DNA of 64,000 nt, taken from the NCBI RefSeq assembly GCF_008632075.1, contig NZ_VWVM01000011.1:62001-126000 (forward strand), written 5' to 3'. The translations under genes were made by a program, and so were the position numbers. Each line of letters begins with the position of its first letter. The first letter of the stretch is position 1. The DNA is from Candidatus Pantoea gossypiicola. GTDB taxonomy: Bacteria; Pseudomonadota; Gammaproteobacteria; Enterobacterales; Enterobacteriaceae. Under the pieces are notes generated by a model. The model ran no database searches. It was not told where the DNA came from and saw nothing but the letters and a program-made list of their open reading frames with translations. Shown in pieces: positions 47,662-56,882 of this stretch.

Positions 47662-47810
47662 TTATATGGTTAATTTTTTGACAACATTAATTCCAGAATG
47701 AATAGCAAAAGTCATTCCCCAGCCAGTGAAATAGGTCCATGCAAAAAGACAAGAAACATGTTGCTAATAATTAAAAACAACAACTGAAATTGAAAATCAG
47801 ATAAAAGCAT
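47662..47810 (-). pseudogene. Frameshifted small membrane ORF, possible immunity gene remnant
   Basis: On the minus strand an ATG ending at 47810 opens a hydrophobic frame (LLSDFQFQLLFLIISNMFLVF) that is lost at a T5 run near 47744. The next frame continues with AWTYFTGWGMTFAIHSGINV and VKKLTI to a TAA at 47662-47664. One extra T would give a 49-residue protein with two membrane helices and a basic tail. It lies just upstream of the double-glycine peptides on the same strand, where a bacteriocin immunity gene could lie. Chance cannot be excluded. Confidence 0.35.
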
Positions 47811-47840
47811 TGAGACGGCCTGCGACCGCCATTTATTAAC

Positions 47841-48932
47841 TTAATTCAGCTGAATACGTGCTACGCCGTCCAGCTCTTTGCTGCTGTGATGCTGATTAAA
47901 GTCAGGCCTGGTGGTGACATAGAGCGTCTGCCCATCCGGTGAGACCAGCAGATTGTCAGGGTGACGATCAAATGACCAGCTGTTTTTCACTTCATAGGTC
48001 GTGCCATCCAGTTGCAGCACCTTCTTCGACTCAAGCTGGCTGATGTAAATCTCATTGCGCTTGCCGTTAAACTTAATCCCCATCGAATCGCCCACGTCAA
48101 GACGCTTAATCACCTTGCCGCTGCGCTCATCAAACACCAGGGTGTTTTTCGCCTTAGAATTATTCGTGACAAACAGGCGTCCTGTCGCCGGATCTTCGGC
48201 CATGTTCAGGAACTGATAATCCTGCCCGTCACCGGCTGTCAGACGCTGTTCGATCTTGTGATTACGTGGATTGATCACCAGGATTTCACCGCTGCCGTTC
48301 GCCGCATAGATCCGGTCGCTGACCGGCGAGAAGATAATGCCTGTGACCCACTTCCCGGCATTTTTAATCCGGGTTTTCAGGGTCAGCGTTTTGGCATCGA
48401 CCACCCAGATAACACCCGGATCGCCTGTGCCGCCGACATAGATCAGCCCGTCATGCAGAAAGATTTCACGCGTGCCGACCGGTAACCCTTTCTCATTTTT
48501 GTCGTCAAACATCAGACGCTTCAGCACCTTTCCGTTCTCCGGATCGATCTTAGAGATACCGCCGTCCAGTGAGTTGGTAGCGTAGAGTGCGCTGCCGTCC
48601 GGCTCGCTAATCAGCCCAAAATTTTTCAGATCGAAGTGGCCTGCGCCAGTGCTCTGCAGCGTGGTGGCATCAAGACGGTAGATCATCCCGCCGCTGACAT
48701 CTTTAAAGCCCTGGGCGCTGGCAACATAGAGCGCGTTTTTCGCGGGCAGATAAGCCATCTCATACAACCCTTCACCCAGCTCGCGCTCAATCAGGTTATC
48801 GGGGCTGGAGGGCTGCATCACTACGGCACCGCCATCCACTTTTTTCACCGCGGTCTGGCATGCCGTCAGGCTGAAGGTGATGACCATCGCCAGTGCGAGT
48901 GCCGCTTTACGTGGACTGAACAACGCTTTCAT
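47841..48932 (-). CDS. YncE-like beta-propeller lipoprotein
   Basis: A 363-residue seven-bladed YVTN/NHL-type beta-propeller related to E. coli YncE, which is iron-repressed. Repeats such as NALYVASAQGF, SALYATNSLDGGISKIDPENGKV and GRLFVTNNSKAKNTLVFDE are visible. Unlike YncE it has a lipobox (FSLTAC, Cys25), so it should be membrane-anchored. GGGGAG precedes the ATG. A Fur-box-like site lies 60-80 bp upstream. The ligand is unknown. Confidence 0.88.
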   Translation of the reverse strand: MKALFSPRKAALALAMVITFSLTACQTAVKKVDGGAVVMQPSSPDNLIERELGEGLYEMAYLPAKNALYVASAQGFKDVSGGMIYRLDATTLQSTGAGHFDLKNFGLISEPDGSALYATNSLDGGISKIDPENGKVLKRLMFDDKNEKGLPVGTREIFLHDGLIYVGGTGDPGVIWVVDAKTLTLKTRIKNAGKWVTGIIFSPVSDRIYAANGSGEILVINPRNHKIEQRLTAGDGQDYQFLNMAEDPATGRLFVTNNSKAKNTLVFDERSGKVIKRLDVGDSMGIKFNGKRNEIYISQLESKKVLQLDGTTYEVKNSWSFDRHPDNLLVSPDGQTLYVTTRPDFNQHHSSKELDGVARIQLN

Positions 48933-48994
48933 ACTTCACTCCCCTATCGACCTGCTGCTCCCGGCTGGCCGCAGCACAGCGGGCAGGGAAGAAA

Positions 48995-49014
48995 ATAAAT
49001 GAGAATCATACGCA
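48995..49014 (-). promoter_or_regulatory. Candidate Fur box upstream of the YncE-like gene
   Basis: The segment AAATGAGAATCATACGC matches the 19-bp Fur consensus GATAATGATAATCATTATC at about 12 positions including the central AATCAT. It fits known iron control of yncE in E. coli. Confidence 0.5.
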
Positions 49015-49129
49015 TCAGTAAAAAGGCTGTAAACGCAGTGGCACGCTGAAGCGGGCGAATCAGCTTTATGCGGTATATGAATTGTCCACCGCCGTGCCAT
49101 CGCGCCAACACGCCTGTATAAAATTCTTA

Positions 49130-50068
49130 TTAATCAATATATTGAAGTTTGCTCTGCAAAAATGCAACAAACGCGGTGATCCGCGCCGGCAGCTGACGCT
49201 GCGCCTGCCATACTGCAAAAATATCGCCATCAGCTGCCTGCCAGCCGGGTAAGACATGCAGCAACTCGCCTGATGCCAGGCTGTGCTGCGCATCCCACCA
49301 GGAACGCAACAGAATGCCATGCCCATCCATCGCCAGCCGCATCGCCACTTCGCCATCGTTGGTAATCAGGCTGCCGCGCACTTTCTGGCTGATGCTCTGT
49401 TCGCCGCTGGTCAGCCGCCACAGCGTAAAATCGCTGTCGTGCTGACGCAGTAAAATACAGTTGTGCTGCGCCAGATCGCGCACCGTAGCGGGCAGGCCGT
49501 GACGGGCAGCATAGGCGGGTGAGCAGCAAAGGATGCGCGGATTAGTGCGCAGTTTACGCGCCACCAGCCGCGAGTCAGGCGGTTCGCCGACGCGGATATC
49601 AATGTCCATGTGCGCATCCAGAAAATTAAGCGGCTGGCTGCTGAGCGACAGCGACAGCGAGAGCTGCGGATGCAACGCGGCAAAGGCCGAAACGCAGGGC
49701 GCAATGTGCCGACGGCCAAAACCAAATGAGGCGTTGATGTTAAGTGTGCCGCGCAGTTGAGCCGTTTCACCGCTGACCGCCTCCTCCAGCGCCACCAGCT
49801 GATCCAGCAACGGGCGCGCGCCTGCCAGATAACGGCGGCCTTCCGGCGTCAGCTCCAGCCGCCGCGTGGTGCGACGCAGCAGCTGCACACCAAGTCGCTG
49901 CTCCAGCTGGCTCAGACGCTTGCTGACCGCCGCCAGCGACAGGCCCAGTTCGCGCGCCGCCGCGGTCAGACTGTCCAGCGCCGCCAGGCGAACAAAGAAG
50001 GCTAAGTCATCGGTGGAGGTGCGGGATTCTCTACTTTGATTCAACAATGGATTGCCTTTGAGGCTCAT
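49130..50068 (-). CDS. dmlR: LysR-family regulator (DmlR-like)
   Basis: A 312-residue LysR-type protein: HTH (~20-80; ALDSLTAAARELGLSLAAVSKRLSQLE, RRTTRRLELTPEG) and a sensor domain (~105-305). It is divergent from the D-malate dehydrogenase gene with 65 bp between start codons, the arrangement of dmlR-dmlA in E. coli, where it activates dmlA. Alternative starts exist; the one given has a weak GGGGA. Confidence 0.85.
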   Translation of the reverse strand: MSLKGNPLLNQSRESRTSTDDLAFFVRLAALDSLTAAARELGLSLAAVSKRLSQLEQRLGVQLLRRTTRRLELTPEGRRYLAGARPLLDQLVALEEAVSGETAQLRGTLNINASFGFGRRHIAPCVSAFAALHPQLSLSLSLSSQPLNFLDAHMDIDIRVGEPPDSRLVARKLRTNPRILCCSPAYAARHGLPATVRDLAQHNCILLRQHDSDFTLWRLTSGEQSISQKVRGSLITNDGEVAMRLAMDGHGILLRSWWDAQHSLASGELLHVLPGWQAADGDIFAVWQAQRQLPARITAFVAFLQSKLQYID

Positions 50069-50132
50069 TATTTCCCCGGAATCGACCGTTATACTGCGTA
50101 CACAATTCGAACATCAACCGGAAAGGTACTCT

Positions 50133-51203
50133 GTGACTGACAAAATTCACTCTATTGCCGTCATCCCTGGCGACGGCATCGGCAAAGAAGTAATGCCGGA
50201 AGGCGTCCGCGTAATGAATGCGGCCGCAGAGAAATTTAACATACCGCTACGCTGGGAGTGGTTCGATTACGCCAGCGCCGACTACTGGCAGCAGCATGGC
50301 AAAATGCTGCCTGACGACTGGTTCCCGCAGCTGAAAGCCTTTGATGCCATCTACTTTGGCGCGGTTGGCTGGCCCGATGTGGTGCCCGACCATGTTTCGC
50401 TCTGGGGCTCGCTGCTGCAGTTCCGCCGTGAGTTCGATCAATACGTCAACCTGCGCCCGGTGCGACTGATGCCAGGCGTCAAAGCGCCGCTGGCGAATCG
50501 TCAGCCCGGCGATATCGACTTCTATGTGGTACGCGAAAACACCGAGGGTGAATATTCCAGCGTTGGCGGCACCCTGTTCCCCGGCACCGACCGTGAAGTG
50601 GTGATTCAGGAGACGGTGATGACGCGCACCGGCGTCGATCGTATCCTGAAGTTTGCGTATCAGCTGGCGCAGAGCCGTCCGAAGAAACACCTGACCTCCG
50701 CCACCAAATCCAATGGCATCGCCATCACCATGCCTTACTGGGATAGCCGCGTCGAAGCGATGTCCGGCCAGTTCCCCGAGGTTCGCGTTGACAAATATCA
50801 CATCGATATTCTCACCGCCAACTTCGTGCTGCACCCGGACTGGTTTGATGTGGTGGTCGCCAGCAACCTGTTTGGCGATATCCTCTCCGATCTCGGCCCG
50901 GCCTGTACCGGCACCATTGGCATTGCGCCTTCCGCCAATATCAACCCGGAAGGCTTGTTCCCCAGCCTGTTCGAGCCGGTTCACGGTTCTGCGCCCGATA
51001 TCGCTGGCAAAGGCGTCGCCAATCCCATCGGGCAGATCTGGTGCGGGGCGATGATGCTGGAGCACCTCGGCTACAAAGCGGCGGGTGATGCGGTGTTAGA
51101 TGCGATTGAACGCACGCTGGCGGCCGGACAGCATCTGACGCGCGATCTCGGCGGCAGTGCCAGCACAGAACAGCTCGGTGCCGCCATCGCCGCCGCGCTG
51201 TAA
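50133..51203 (+). CDS. dmlA: D-malate dehydrogenase (decarboxylating)
   Basis: NAD-dependent beta-decarboxylating dehydrogenase that converts D-malate to pyruvate (tartrate as side substrate). The 356 residues match DmlA: IPGDGIGKEVMPEGVRV, FYVVRENTEGEYSSVGG, TSATKSNGIAITMPYWD, ASNLFGDILSDLGPA, EPVHGSAPDIAGKG. The GTG start at 50133 follows AAAGGT; the upstream extension overlaps the divergent regulator. Confidence 0.94.
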   Translation: MTDKIHSIAVIPGDGIGKEVMPEGVRVMNAAAEKFNIPLRWEWFDYASADYWQQHGKMLPDDWFPQLKAFDAIYFGAVGWPDVVPDHVSLWGSLLQFRREFDQYVNLRPVRLMPGVKAPLANRQPGDIDFYVVRENTEGEYSSVGGTLFPGTDREVVIQETVMTRTGVDRILKFAYQLAQSRPKKHLTSATKSNGIAITMPYWDSRVEAMSGQFPEVRVDKYHIDILTANFVLHPDWFDVVVASNLFGDILSDLGPACTGTIGIAPSANINPEGLFPSLFEPVHGSAPDIAGKGVANPIGQIWCGAMMLEHLGYKAAGDAVLDAIERTLAAGQHLTRDLGGSASTEQLGAAIAAAL

Positions 51204-51204
51204 A

Positions 51205-52539
51205 TCAATCCGGCAACTGCACCACGCACTCAGGGTGCCAGCCTGGCGGTAGCGGCTCCGGACGTGTTATCACCAGGCTGTGCAGTTGCAGGTTCTCTAC
51301 TCCACGCGCGAACAGGCCCGGCAGTCCGCCGGGATAGCGCTCGACGCCAAAGGCTTCGCCGGTTTTCGGGTCAAGTTTGTAGGCGTTATCCAGCCCCATG
51401 CCGGTCGGCGAGTCCGGATTACAGGGCGGACGCACGTCGAAGTGTCCCTGTGTCATCGGCGATACACTCTGCCGCATCTGCAGCTGGCTGATGACCACAT
51501 CGCGTATCCAGCCCGGTTCTGCCGCATGCAGGTTAATCGCCCCTTCTGCTACGCCCGTCAGGTTACTGAACTGCACCTGTTCCACGATGCCGGGCGTGAT
51601 GGCGGGATCGCGGCAGCGTACCGAAATATGCAGCGGATCGGCTTTGCCCCAGTGACAGGGCGGTGCGTTGTGACAGGCAAAGGTCAGGTTACTGAACAGC
51701 AGACGCCGCATCGCCCCGCCGTCACGCGACAGAATGCCGATGCCGCGGTTGGAATCAAAAATGGTGCAGCCGGTTACTGTGACATCTTCGACGTCATCCC
51801 AGGTTTCGGTGCCGATCTTAAAGGCGCAGCTGTAACTGCGCAGCAGGCAGTTGGTGATCATGATCTGCCGAGCCGGACGCCGCAGCGCGGCCGGTTTATG
51901 GGTGGTTTTAATGCAGATAGCGTCATCGGCGGCGCTGAGGTAGCTGTTGCTGACAAACACGGCTTCGCAGCTGTCGATATCCAGTGCATCGGTATTCGGC
52001 ATGGTCATGGCGTTGTCGATGGTGAGGTGGTCAATATGCACATGGCGACAGCTCACCAGATGCACTGTCCACATCGGTGCCTGCATAATGGTAAAGGCGG
52101 TCAGTGTCACCTGCTCGCAATCCTCAAACACAATAATACGTGGCCGGTCGGCACGCGGCAGACGATAGCCCTGCTCATCCCGCTCAGCGGCAAACCAGGC
52201 TTCACCCTCGCCATCGATGCGGCCAGTGCCGCTAATGGTGATATTGCGCTGGCCCAGCGCATAGAGCAGCACGTTGTGGGACTTTTCCGCGCAGCTCAGC
52301 GCCTGCACCGCCTGATAGTCGGCCAGCCGCGGACTGGCGATGAGCACCGCACCCGCTTCAAGGCGCAGCTCAAAATCAGAAGGCAGATTCAGGCAGCCGC
52401 TGCGATAACGTCCGGCAGGCAGCGTCAGACGGCCACCGCCTGCCGCCGCAATCTGATCCATCGCGCGTTGCAACACGGCCGTGTCCAGGGTTTCGCCATC
52501 GGCGACAGGGTGAAAATCAGCAAGGGAAAGGTGCATCAT
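51205..52539 (-). CDS. Glycoside hydrolase family 28 (polygalacturonase-like)
   Basis: A 444-residue right-handed beta-helix enzyme. GH28 catalytic motifs are visible: PNTDALDI (NTD), AADDAICIKT (DD), FKIGTETWDD (in place of GHG, as in exo-acting members) and NRGIGIL (RIK position). There is no signal peptide, so it should act in the cytoplasm on imported oligosaccharides. It lies downstream of the two permease genes on the same strand (100-bp gap), as the last gene of the transporter unit. The substrate may be an oligogalacturonide or rhamnogalacturonan fragment. Confidence 0.88.
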   Translation of the reverse strand: MMHLSLADFHPVADGETLDTAVLQRAMDQIAAAGGGRLTLPAGRYRSGCLNLPSDFELRLEAGAVLIASPRLADYQAVQALSCAEKSHNVLLYALGQRNITISGTGRIDGEGEAWFAAERDEQGYRLPRADRPRIIVFEDCEQVTLTAFTIMQAPMWTVHLVSCRHVHIDHLTIDNAMTMPNTDALDIDSCEAVFVSNSYLSAADDAICIKTTHKPAALRRPARQIMITNCLLRSYSCAFKIGTETWDDVEDVTVTGCTIFDSNRGIGILSRDGGAMRRLLFSNLTFACHNAPPCHWGKADPLHISVRCRDPAITPGIVEQVQFSNLTGVAEGAINLHAAEPGWIRDVVISQLQMRQSVSPMTQGHFDVRPPCNPDSPTGMGLDNAYKLDPKTGEAFGVERYPGGLPGLFARGVENLQLHSLVITRPEPLPPGWHPECVVQLPD

Positions 52540-52639
52540 GCGTCTCCCGCAGGGTTGAGGAGGAGGAATTGCAGCACGACACGGCGCAGTAAACCTTTGT
52601 CTGGTCGCCAGTACGCCGTTTCGTGCGGAACTTCACAAA

Positions 52640-53455
52640 TTACTTCACGGCCCCTTCGGTGACGCCGCTGATAAACTTGCGCTGGAAAATCAGGAACACC
52701 ACGATTAGCGGCATAATCACAATCATCGCGCCCGCCATCAGCACCGGAATGTCGATGGTGTTTTTATTCTGGAAAAACATCATGCCAATCGGCAGCGTGC
52801 GCAGCTCATCCTTGTTGACCAGAATCAGCGGGATCAGGAACTCATTCCACGTCCAGATAAACAGCAGCAGCCCCAGCGTTGACAGGGTCGGCCAGATAGC
52901 GGGCACCAGAATGCCCCACAGAATTTTGACGCGTGACGCGCCATCCATCACCGCCGCTTCTACCAGCTCTTTCGGCACCTGCTGAAACGCACTGGCTATC
53001 ATCAACGTGGTAAAGGGCAGCGACAGGGCGATTTGCGGCAGGATCAGCGCCACATAAGTGTTGGTCAGCCCCATCCAGCGCAGCTCGTGATAGAGCGGAA
53101 TGATAAAGGCTTCACTCGGCAGCACCATCCCCAGCGCCAGCATCGCCCCGATGATTTTTTTACCGGGGATTTTCAGCCAGGCGAAACCGAACCCGGCCAG
53201 AATGCCGAGCAGCACGCTGAACAGCACCACCGGAATGACCACCAGCACTGAATTCAGGAAGTAAACGTTAAAGTGTCCCTGCTGCCAGGCGGTCAGGTAG
53301 TTTTTGAAATTCAGCGAGGCGGGCAGCGTGAAAACACCCTGAAACAGCTCCATCTGGGTTTTAAACGAGGTCATCAGCGCCATAAGAAACGGCAGAATCG
53401 TCATCAGCGCCACGATCCAGATCAGCGCGCGTGAAATCACCGGCGTGCTTCGCAT
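52640..53455 (-). CDS. ABC sugar transporter permease (MalG type)
   Basis: A 271-residue permease with six membrane helices and the EAA loop EAAVMDGASRVKILWGILVPA facing the ATPase. Family CUT1, MalG-like. Its start codon overlaps the stop of the MalF-type gene by one base. Confidence 0.93.
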   Translation of the reverse strand: MRSTPVISRALIWIVALMTILPFLMALMTSFKTQMELFQGVFTLPASLNFKNYLTAWQQGHFNVYFLNSVLVVIPVVLFSVLLGILAGFGFAWLKIPGKKIIGAMLALGMVLPSEAFIIPLYHELRWMGLTNTYVALILPQIALSLPFTTLMIASAFQQVPKELVEAAVMDGASRVKILWGILVPAIWPTLSTLGLLLFIWTWNEFLIPLILVNKDELRTLPIGMMFFQNKNTIDIPVLMAGAMIVIMPLIVVFLIFQRKFISGVTEGAVK

Positions 53456-54327
53456 CAGTAACGCTCCTTTAAGGCCAGATGGATCAGGTAGTTAATCCCC
53501 AGAACAATGATCATGCTGAACACCGCTACCGACGAGGCGTAGCCAAAGTAGTGCAGGTCAAAGCCCTGCTTATACATAAAAATGTTGGTGACCATGGTGG
53601 AGGTGCCCGGCCCGCCCTGGGTCATCACATAGACCAGGTCAAAGGCTTTCAGGCTGGCGATCACCGTTAGCAGCAGGGCAATACGCAGTTCGGGCCGCAG
53701 GCCAGGCAGCGTGATGCGCATAAACTTCTGGCGACGTGACGAGCCATCCAGATCGGCGGCTTCCAGCAGTGACGGATCCATGCGCTGCAGGCCCGCCATA
53801 AACAGCACCAGACAGAAGCCGAAGAAGTACCAGGTGGCGACCAGCCCCACGGCAGGCAGCGCCCAGGTAAAATCACCCAGCCAGGAGAGCGCCAGCTGTG
53901 GCAGGCCGATGGCGCGTAATATCTGGTCGATCGGGCCAAACGCCGGGTTATAGAGCCAGCGCCACACCACGCCCAGTACCGCCATCGGCATGATGTAGGG
54001 CAGGAAAAAGAGAATGCGCAACACGCTGCGTTCGCTGTTGTTGCGCGTGTCATAGAGAAAGCTGCAGAGCAGCAGGCCGACGCCAATCGGCAACAGGGTA
54101 TAGAACAGCATCAGGATGGCGTTGTTGCCCAGCGCAATCCAGAACACCGGATCGCTGAACATCCGCAGATAGTTGCTGATGCCACTAAACACCGGCAGCG
54201 AGGTGCCGTCCCATTCGGTAAAACTGATACCCAGCGAGGCCAGCAGCGGGAACAGCAGAAACACCGCATAGACCAGCACCGCAGGCAGAACATAGAGAAA
54301 ATTACGCCAGCTGCTTAAATTCAACAT
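53455..54327 (-). CDS. ABC sugar transporter permease (MalF/UgpA type)
   Basis: A 290-residue permease with six helices and EAA loop EAADLDGSSRRQKFMRITLPG. CUT1 family partner of the next gene. It follows the binding-protein gene by 61 bp. Confidence 0.93.
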   Translation of the reverse strand: MLNLSSWRNFLYVLPAVLVYAVFLLFPLLASLGISFTEWDGTSLPVFSGISNYLRMFSDPVFWIALGNNAILMLFYTLLPIGVGLLLCSFLYDTRNNSERSVLRILFFLPYIMPMAVLGVVWRWLYNPAFGPIDQILRAIGLPQLALSWLGDFTWALPAVGLVATWYFFGFCLVLFMAGLQRMDPSLLEAADLDGSSRRQKFMRITLPGLRPELRIALLLTVIASLKAFDLVYVMTQGGPGTSTMVTNIFMYKQGFDLHYFGYASSVAVFSMIIVLGINYLIHLALKERY

Positions 54328-54388
54328 AACCCTACTCGTGGTTCAGAACGATGCTCAGGCCCGGCAGTGAATGCGCCGGGCCTCCGGC

Positions 54389-55720
54389 TTAATGCTTCAG
54401 GGTTTTCAGGTAACGCTGATAGTTATTATCAAAATTAACCACCATCTGATCGGCGGTCTGACGACCCGCAAGCAGCAGCTGGACATTCTGATTCAGCTCG
54501 GCATTCATGGTTGGTGTCGCCCAGTCCACGTAGTGGCCTAAACCGTCATAGTCGTTGAGCGTCAGCCAGACCTGATACGCCTCTGCCAGCAGCGGATTAT
54601 CCGCCGGCATTTTGGCCGCTTTGTTGGTGCTGGCCGGCAGGAAGCCCACTTTCAGCCAGCGGTTTGCCATGGCATCCGAGACCATATAGTTGATGAACTT
54701 CGCTGCACCCTCCTGCTGATCTTTGCCTTTGGCGGTGCTGGTGATGGAGAACGCCAGATCGGTTCCGCCCACCATCAGCGGCTGCTTCACGCCGTCACCA
54801 GCAGGCATTGCGGCAAAGTGAATATCCTTGTTGTCTTTAAACTGGCCGAGATACCAGGTGCCGCTGACCAGGAACGCGGCCTGGCCGTTCTGGAACAGCG
54901 TCGCCGCATCATCATGACCAATACCCTGGAAGCCAGGGAAGAAGTACCCTTTGTCGGTCCAGCTCTTCATCATGGTGGCGGCATTGACCAGCTTGCTGTC
55001 TTTAAAGGTACCGCCCACATCGTAAATCAGATTATCCAGCGTCTTGCGGTCGTGACTCTCAATCTGCGCCTGCCACAGGGTGCTGAGCAGCTGCTGGCCC
55101 ATGTTGCCATCAAGCAGGCCCAGCATCATCGGCGCGGTGCCCTGCTGTTTCAGCTTCGCCATGGCACTTTCCAGCTCTGCCAGCGTTTTCGGTACCGCAA
55201 TGCCCGCTTTATCCAGCAGCGCTTTGTTGTAATAGAGCCCGACCATTTCGCCCAGGCTGGCGATGCCATACAGCTTGCCGCTGCCAAATTCACCGCTGTC
55301 TGACCAGCGGTTACGTTTCAGAATCGAGTCCGGGAAGCGCGTGGTCCAGCCGTAGCTGGCGGCATAGCCGTCGAGCGGCAGCAGCAGCTTATCTTTAACC
55401 AGCGAACCCATATCGCCACCGCCCTGATTGACCTGAGCGATCTGTGGGCCATCACCGGCAGTCAGTGCCAGCTTCAGCGGAATGCGGGTATCTTCAAAGG
55501 AGTGAACCGAGCGGTTAATCACGATGCCGGGATTCTGCTGTGAGAATTCTTTAATCCCTTCATCCACCGCAGCAGTCTGCTCCGGATAGTTGTAGATATC
55601 CCACTCATTCAGAGTGACGGCGGCGTGAGCGGCATGAGAAACGCTGCCCGCCAGCAGGCCCGCTGCCAGCAGCCGACCCACATTGCGAATTCGGAACGAA
55701 CGAACGGAGGAAACAGACAT
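54389..55720 (-). CDS. ABC sugar transporter substrate-binding protein
   Basis: A 443-residue periplasmic binding protein (SBP family 1): signal peptide ~1-33 ([21 protein letters not shown]), then [20 protein letters not shown], and [20 protein letters not shown]. The start at 55720 is chosen because AAGGTGAG lies just upstream; a GTG three codons earlier is less likely. First gene of the minus-strand unit SBP-permease-permease-GH28. The ATPase gene is separate, on the opposite strand 1.2 kb away. Confidence 0.93.
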   Translation of the reverse strand: MSVSSVRSFRIRNVGRLLAAGLLAGSVSHAAHAAVTLNEWDIYNYPEQTAAVDEGIKEFSQQNPGIVINRSVHSFEDTRIPLKLALTAGDGPQIAQVNQGGGDMGSLVKDKLLLPLDGYAASYGWTTRFPDSILKRNRWSDSGEFGSGKLYGIASLGEMVGLYYNKALLDKAGIAVPKTLAELESAMAKLKQQGTAPMMLGLLDGNMGQQLLSTLWQAQIESHDRKTLDNLIYDVGGTFKDSKLVNAATMMKSWTDKGYFFPGFQGIGHDDAATLFQNGQAAFLVSGTWYLGQFKDNKDIHFAAMPAGDGVKQPLMVGGTDLAFSITSTAKGKDQQEGAAKFINYMVSDAMANRWLKVGFLPASTNKAAKMPADNPLLAEAYQVWLTLNDYDGLGHYVDWATPTMNAELNQNVQLLLAGRQTADQMVVNFDNNYQRYLKTLKH

Positions 55721-55817
55721 TATGCTCACCTTCTTCAGACCAGGATCGGCATCCTTTCATCTCACCGCCTGACATCCTGCAGGCTGCAGCCGCACACAAA
55801 CGCACTCAACCATACTT

Positions 55818-55838
55818 ACTTTAATGGAAAAATAAAGT
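55818..55838. promoter_or_regulatory. Candidate operator upstream of the binding-protein gene
   Basis: Inverted repeat ACTTTA-N9-TAAAGT about 100 bp upstream of the binding-protein start. The ROK-type repressor encoded in the locus is a plausible ligand. The 55730-56270 divergent gap also holds ACTTTCAT twice (56199-56206 and 56213-56220 approximately), with no gene. Confidence 0.4.
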
Positions 55839-56270
55839 CAAACAGCCTGCAGTGGGAATTACAACGCTGTGAGCGCGCGCAAATAAACAGCGACATGCCG
55901 TGAAATTCAGCACACCGCGCTGGCTTTCACACGATTACCCCTGGCGGAACGTCGCCAGGCACTTTCTTAATAGCAGGAGATACCAGTACGATAATCGCAA
56001 AATAACGTCCTGATAAAACATATGAAAATCCTATCACGCTCACACTTTTCCCTTCCGGACGGTCTTAAAACGACGGTCAGCCGCGGCGCTCCGGGCGTGT
56101 TGGCGATCACAGTTGTGTATCCTGACGCCGCTAAACGTTGCCGAACCGCCCGGGTTAGTGCGATAAGGTAATTATTCTATCTTGAAAACTAAGTCTACTT
56201 TCATTAACGTAACTTTCATCTGCGGATCTGTTCAATCCCTGACCGGTTCCCTCACTCACGAGAATTGACC

Positions 56271-56870
56271 ATGGCGAATCAAGGTGTCATTCGTCCGGCC
56301 ACTCCGGCGGACTACCCGGCGCTCTACCGCATCTGCCTGGAAACAGCCGATGCAGGCAGCGATGCCCGCGCGCTCTACTCCGATCCCGATTATCCCGGCC
56401 AGCGTTTTGCCGTGCCCTATGCGCGCTTCGCGCCTGACTTTGCTTTTGTGCTGGAGCGGGACGGCGAGGTGCAGGGTTATGTCGTCGCAACGCCCGATAC
56501 CCGCGCGTTTGAAGCACAGCTTCAGGCCGAATGGTGGCCGCAGCTGCAGGAGAAATATCGCGACCGCAGCGCCAGCGCCCCGCTCGACAGCAAGGTGCTC
56601 GACGCGATACGCCATCCCGACCAGGCCGCTGACACCCTGGTGACGCAGTGGCCCGCGCATCTGCATATCAACCTGCTGCCGTCAGCGCAGAAAGGCGGCT
56701 GGGGTCGCCGGATGATTGAGCATGAACTGGCGGCGCTGCGGGCGGCGGGTGTCAGCGGTGTCCATCTTGGCGTCAGCCTGCAGAACGAGCAGGTCTGTGC
56801 CTTCTATGCGCGCTTGGGGTTTACCCCTATCCTGCGCAGCAATGCCATCTACATGGGCCAGTTACTCTGA
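56271..56870 (+). CDS. GNAT-family N-acetyltransferase
   Basis: A 199-residue acetyltransferase. VIRPATPADYPALYRICLET starts the fold, and the acetyl-CoA pyrophosphate loop is in QKGGWGRRMIEHELAAL; VCAFYARLGFTPILRSNAIYM is the C-terminal strand. Start at 56271; the region is AT-rich upstream. Cotranscribed with the ABC ATPase gene 12 bp downstream. It may acetylate an amino-sugar, given the kinase in the same locus, but this is inference. Confidence 0.88.
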   Translation: MANQGVIRPATPADYPALYRICLETADAGSDARALYSDPDYPGQRFAVPYARFAPDFAFVLERDGEVQGYVVATPDTRAFEAQLQAEWWPQLQEKYRDRSASAPLDSKVLDAIRHPDQAADTLVTQWPAHLHINLLPSAQKGGWGRRMIEHELAALRAAGVSGVHLGVSLQNEQVCAFYARLGFTPILRSNAIYMGQLL

Positions 56871-56882
56871 GTGAGGTAGCCG

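Noticed and set aside
51280..52662. 460-residue plus-strand ORF opposite the GH28 gene
   Set aside because: It is antisense to a gene with all GH28 motifs, has no family-like features and no ribosome-binding site.
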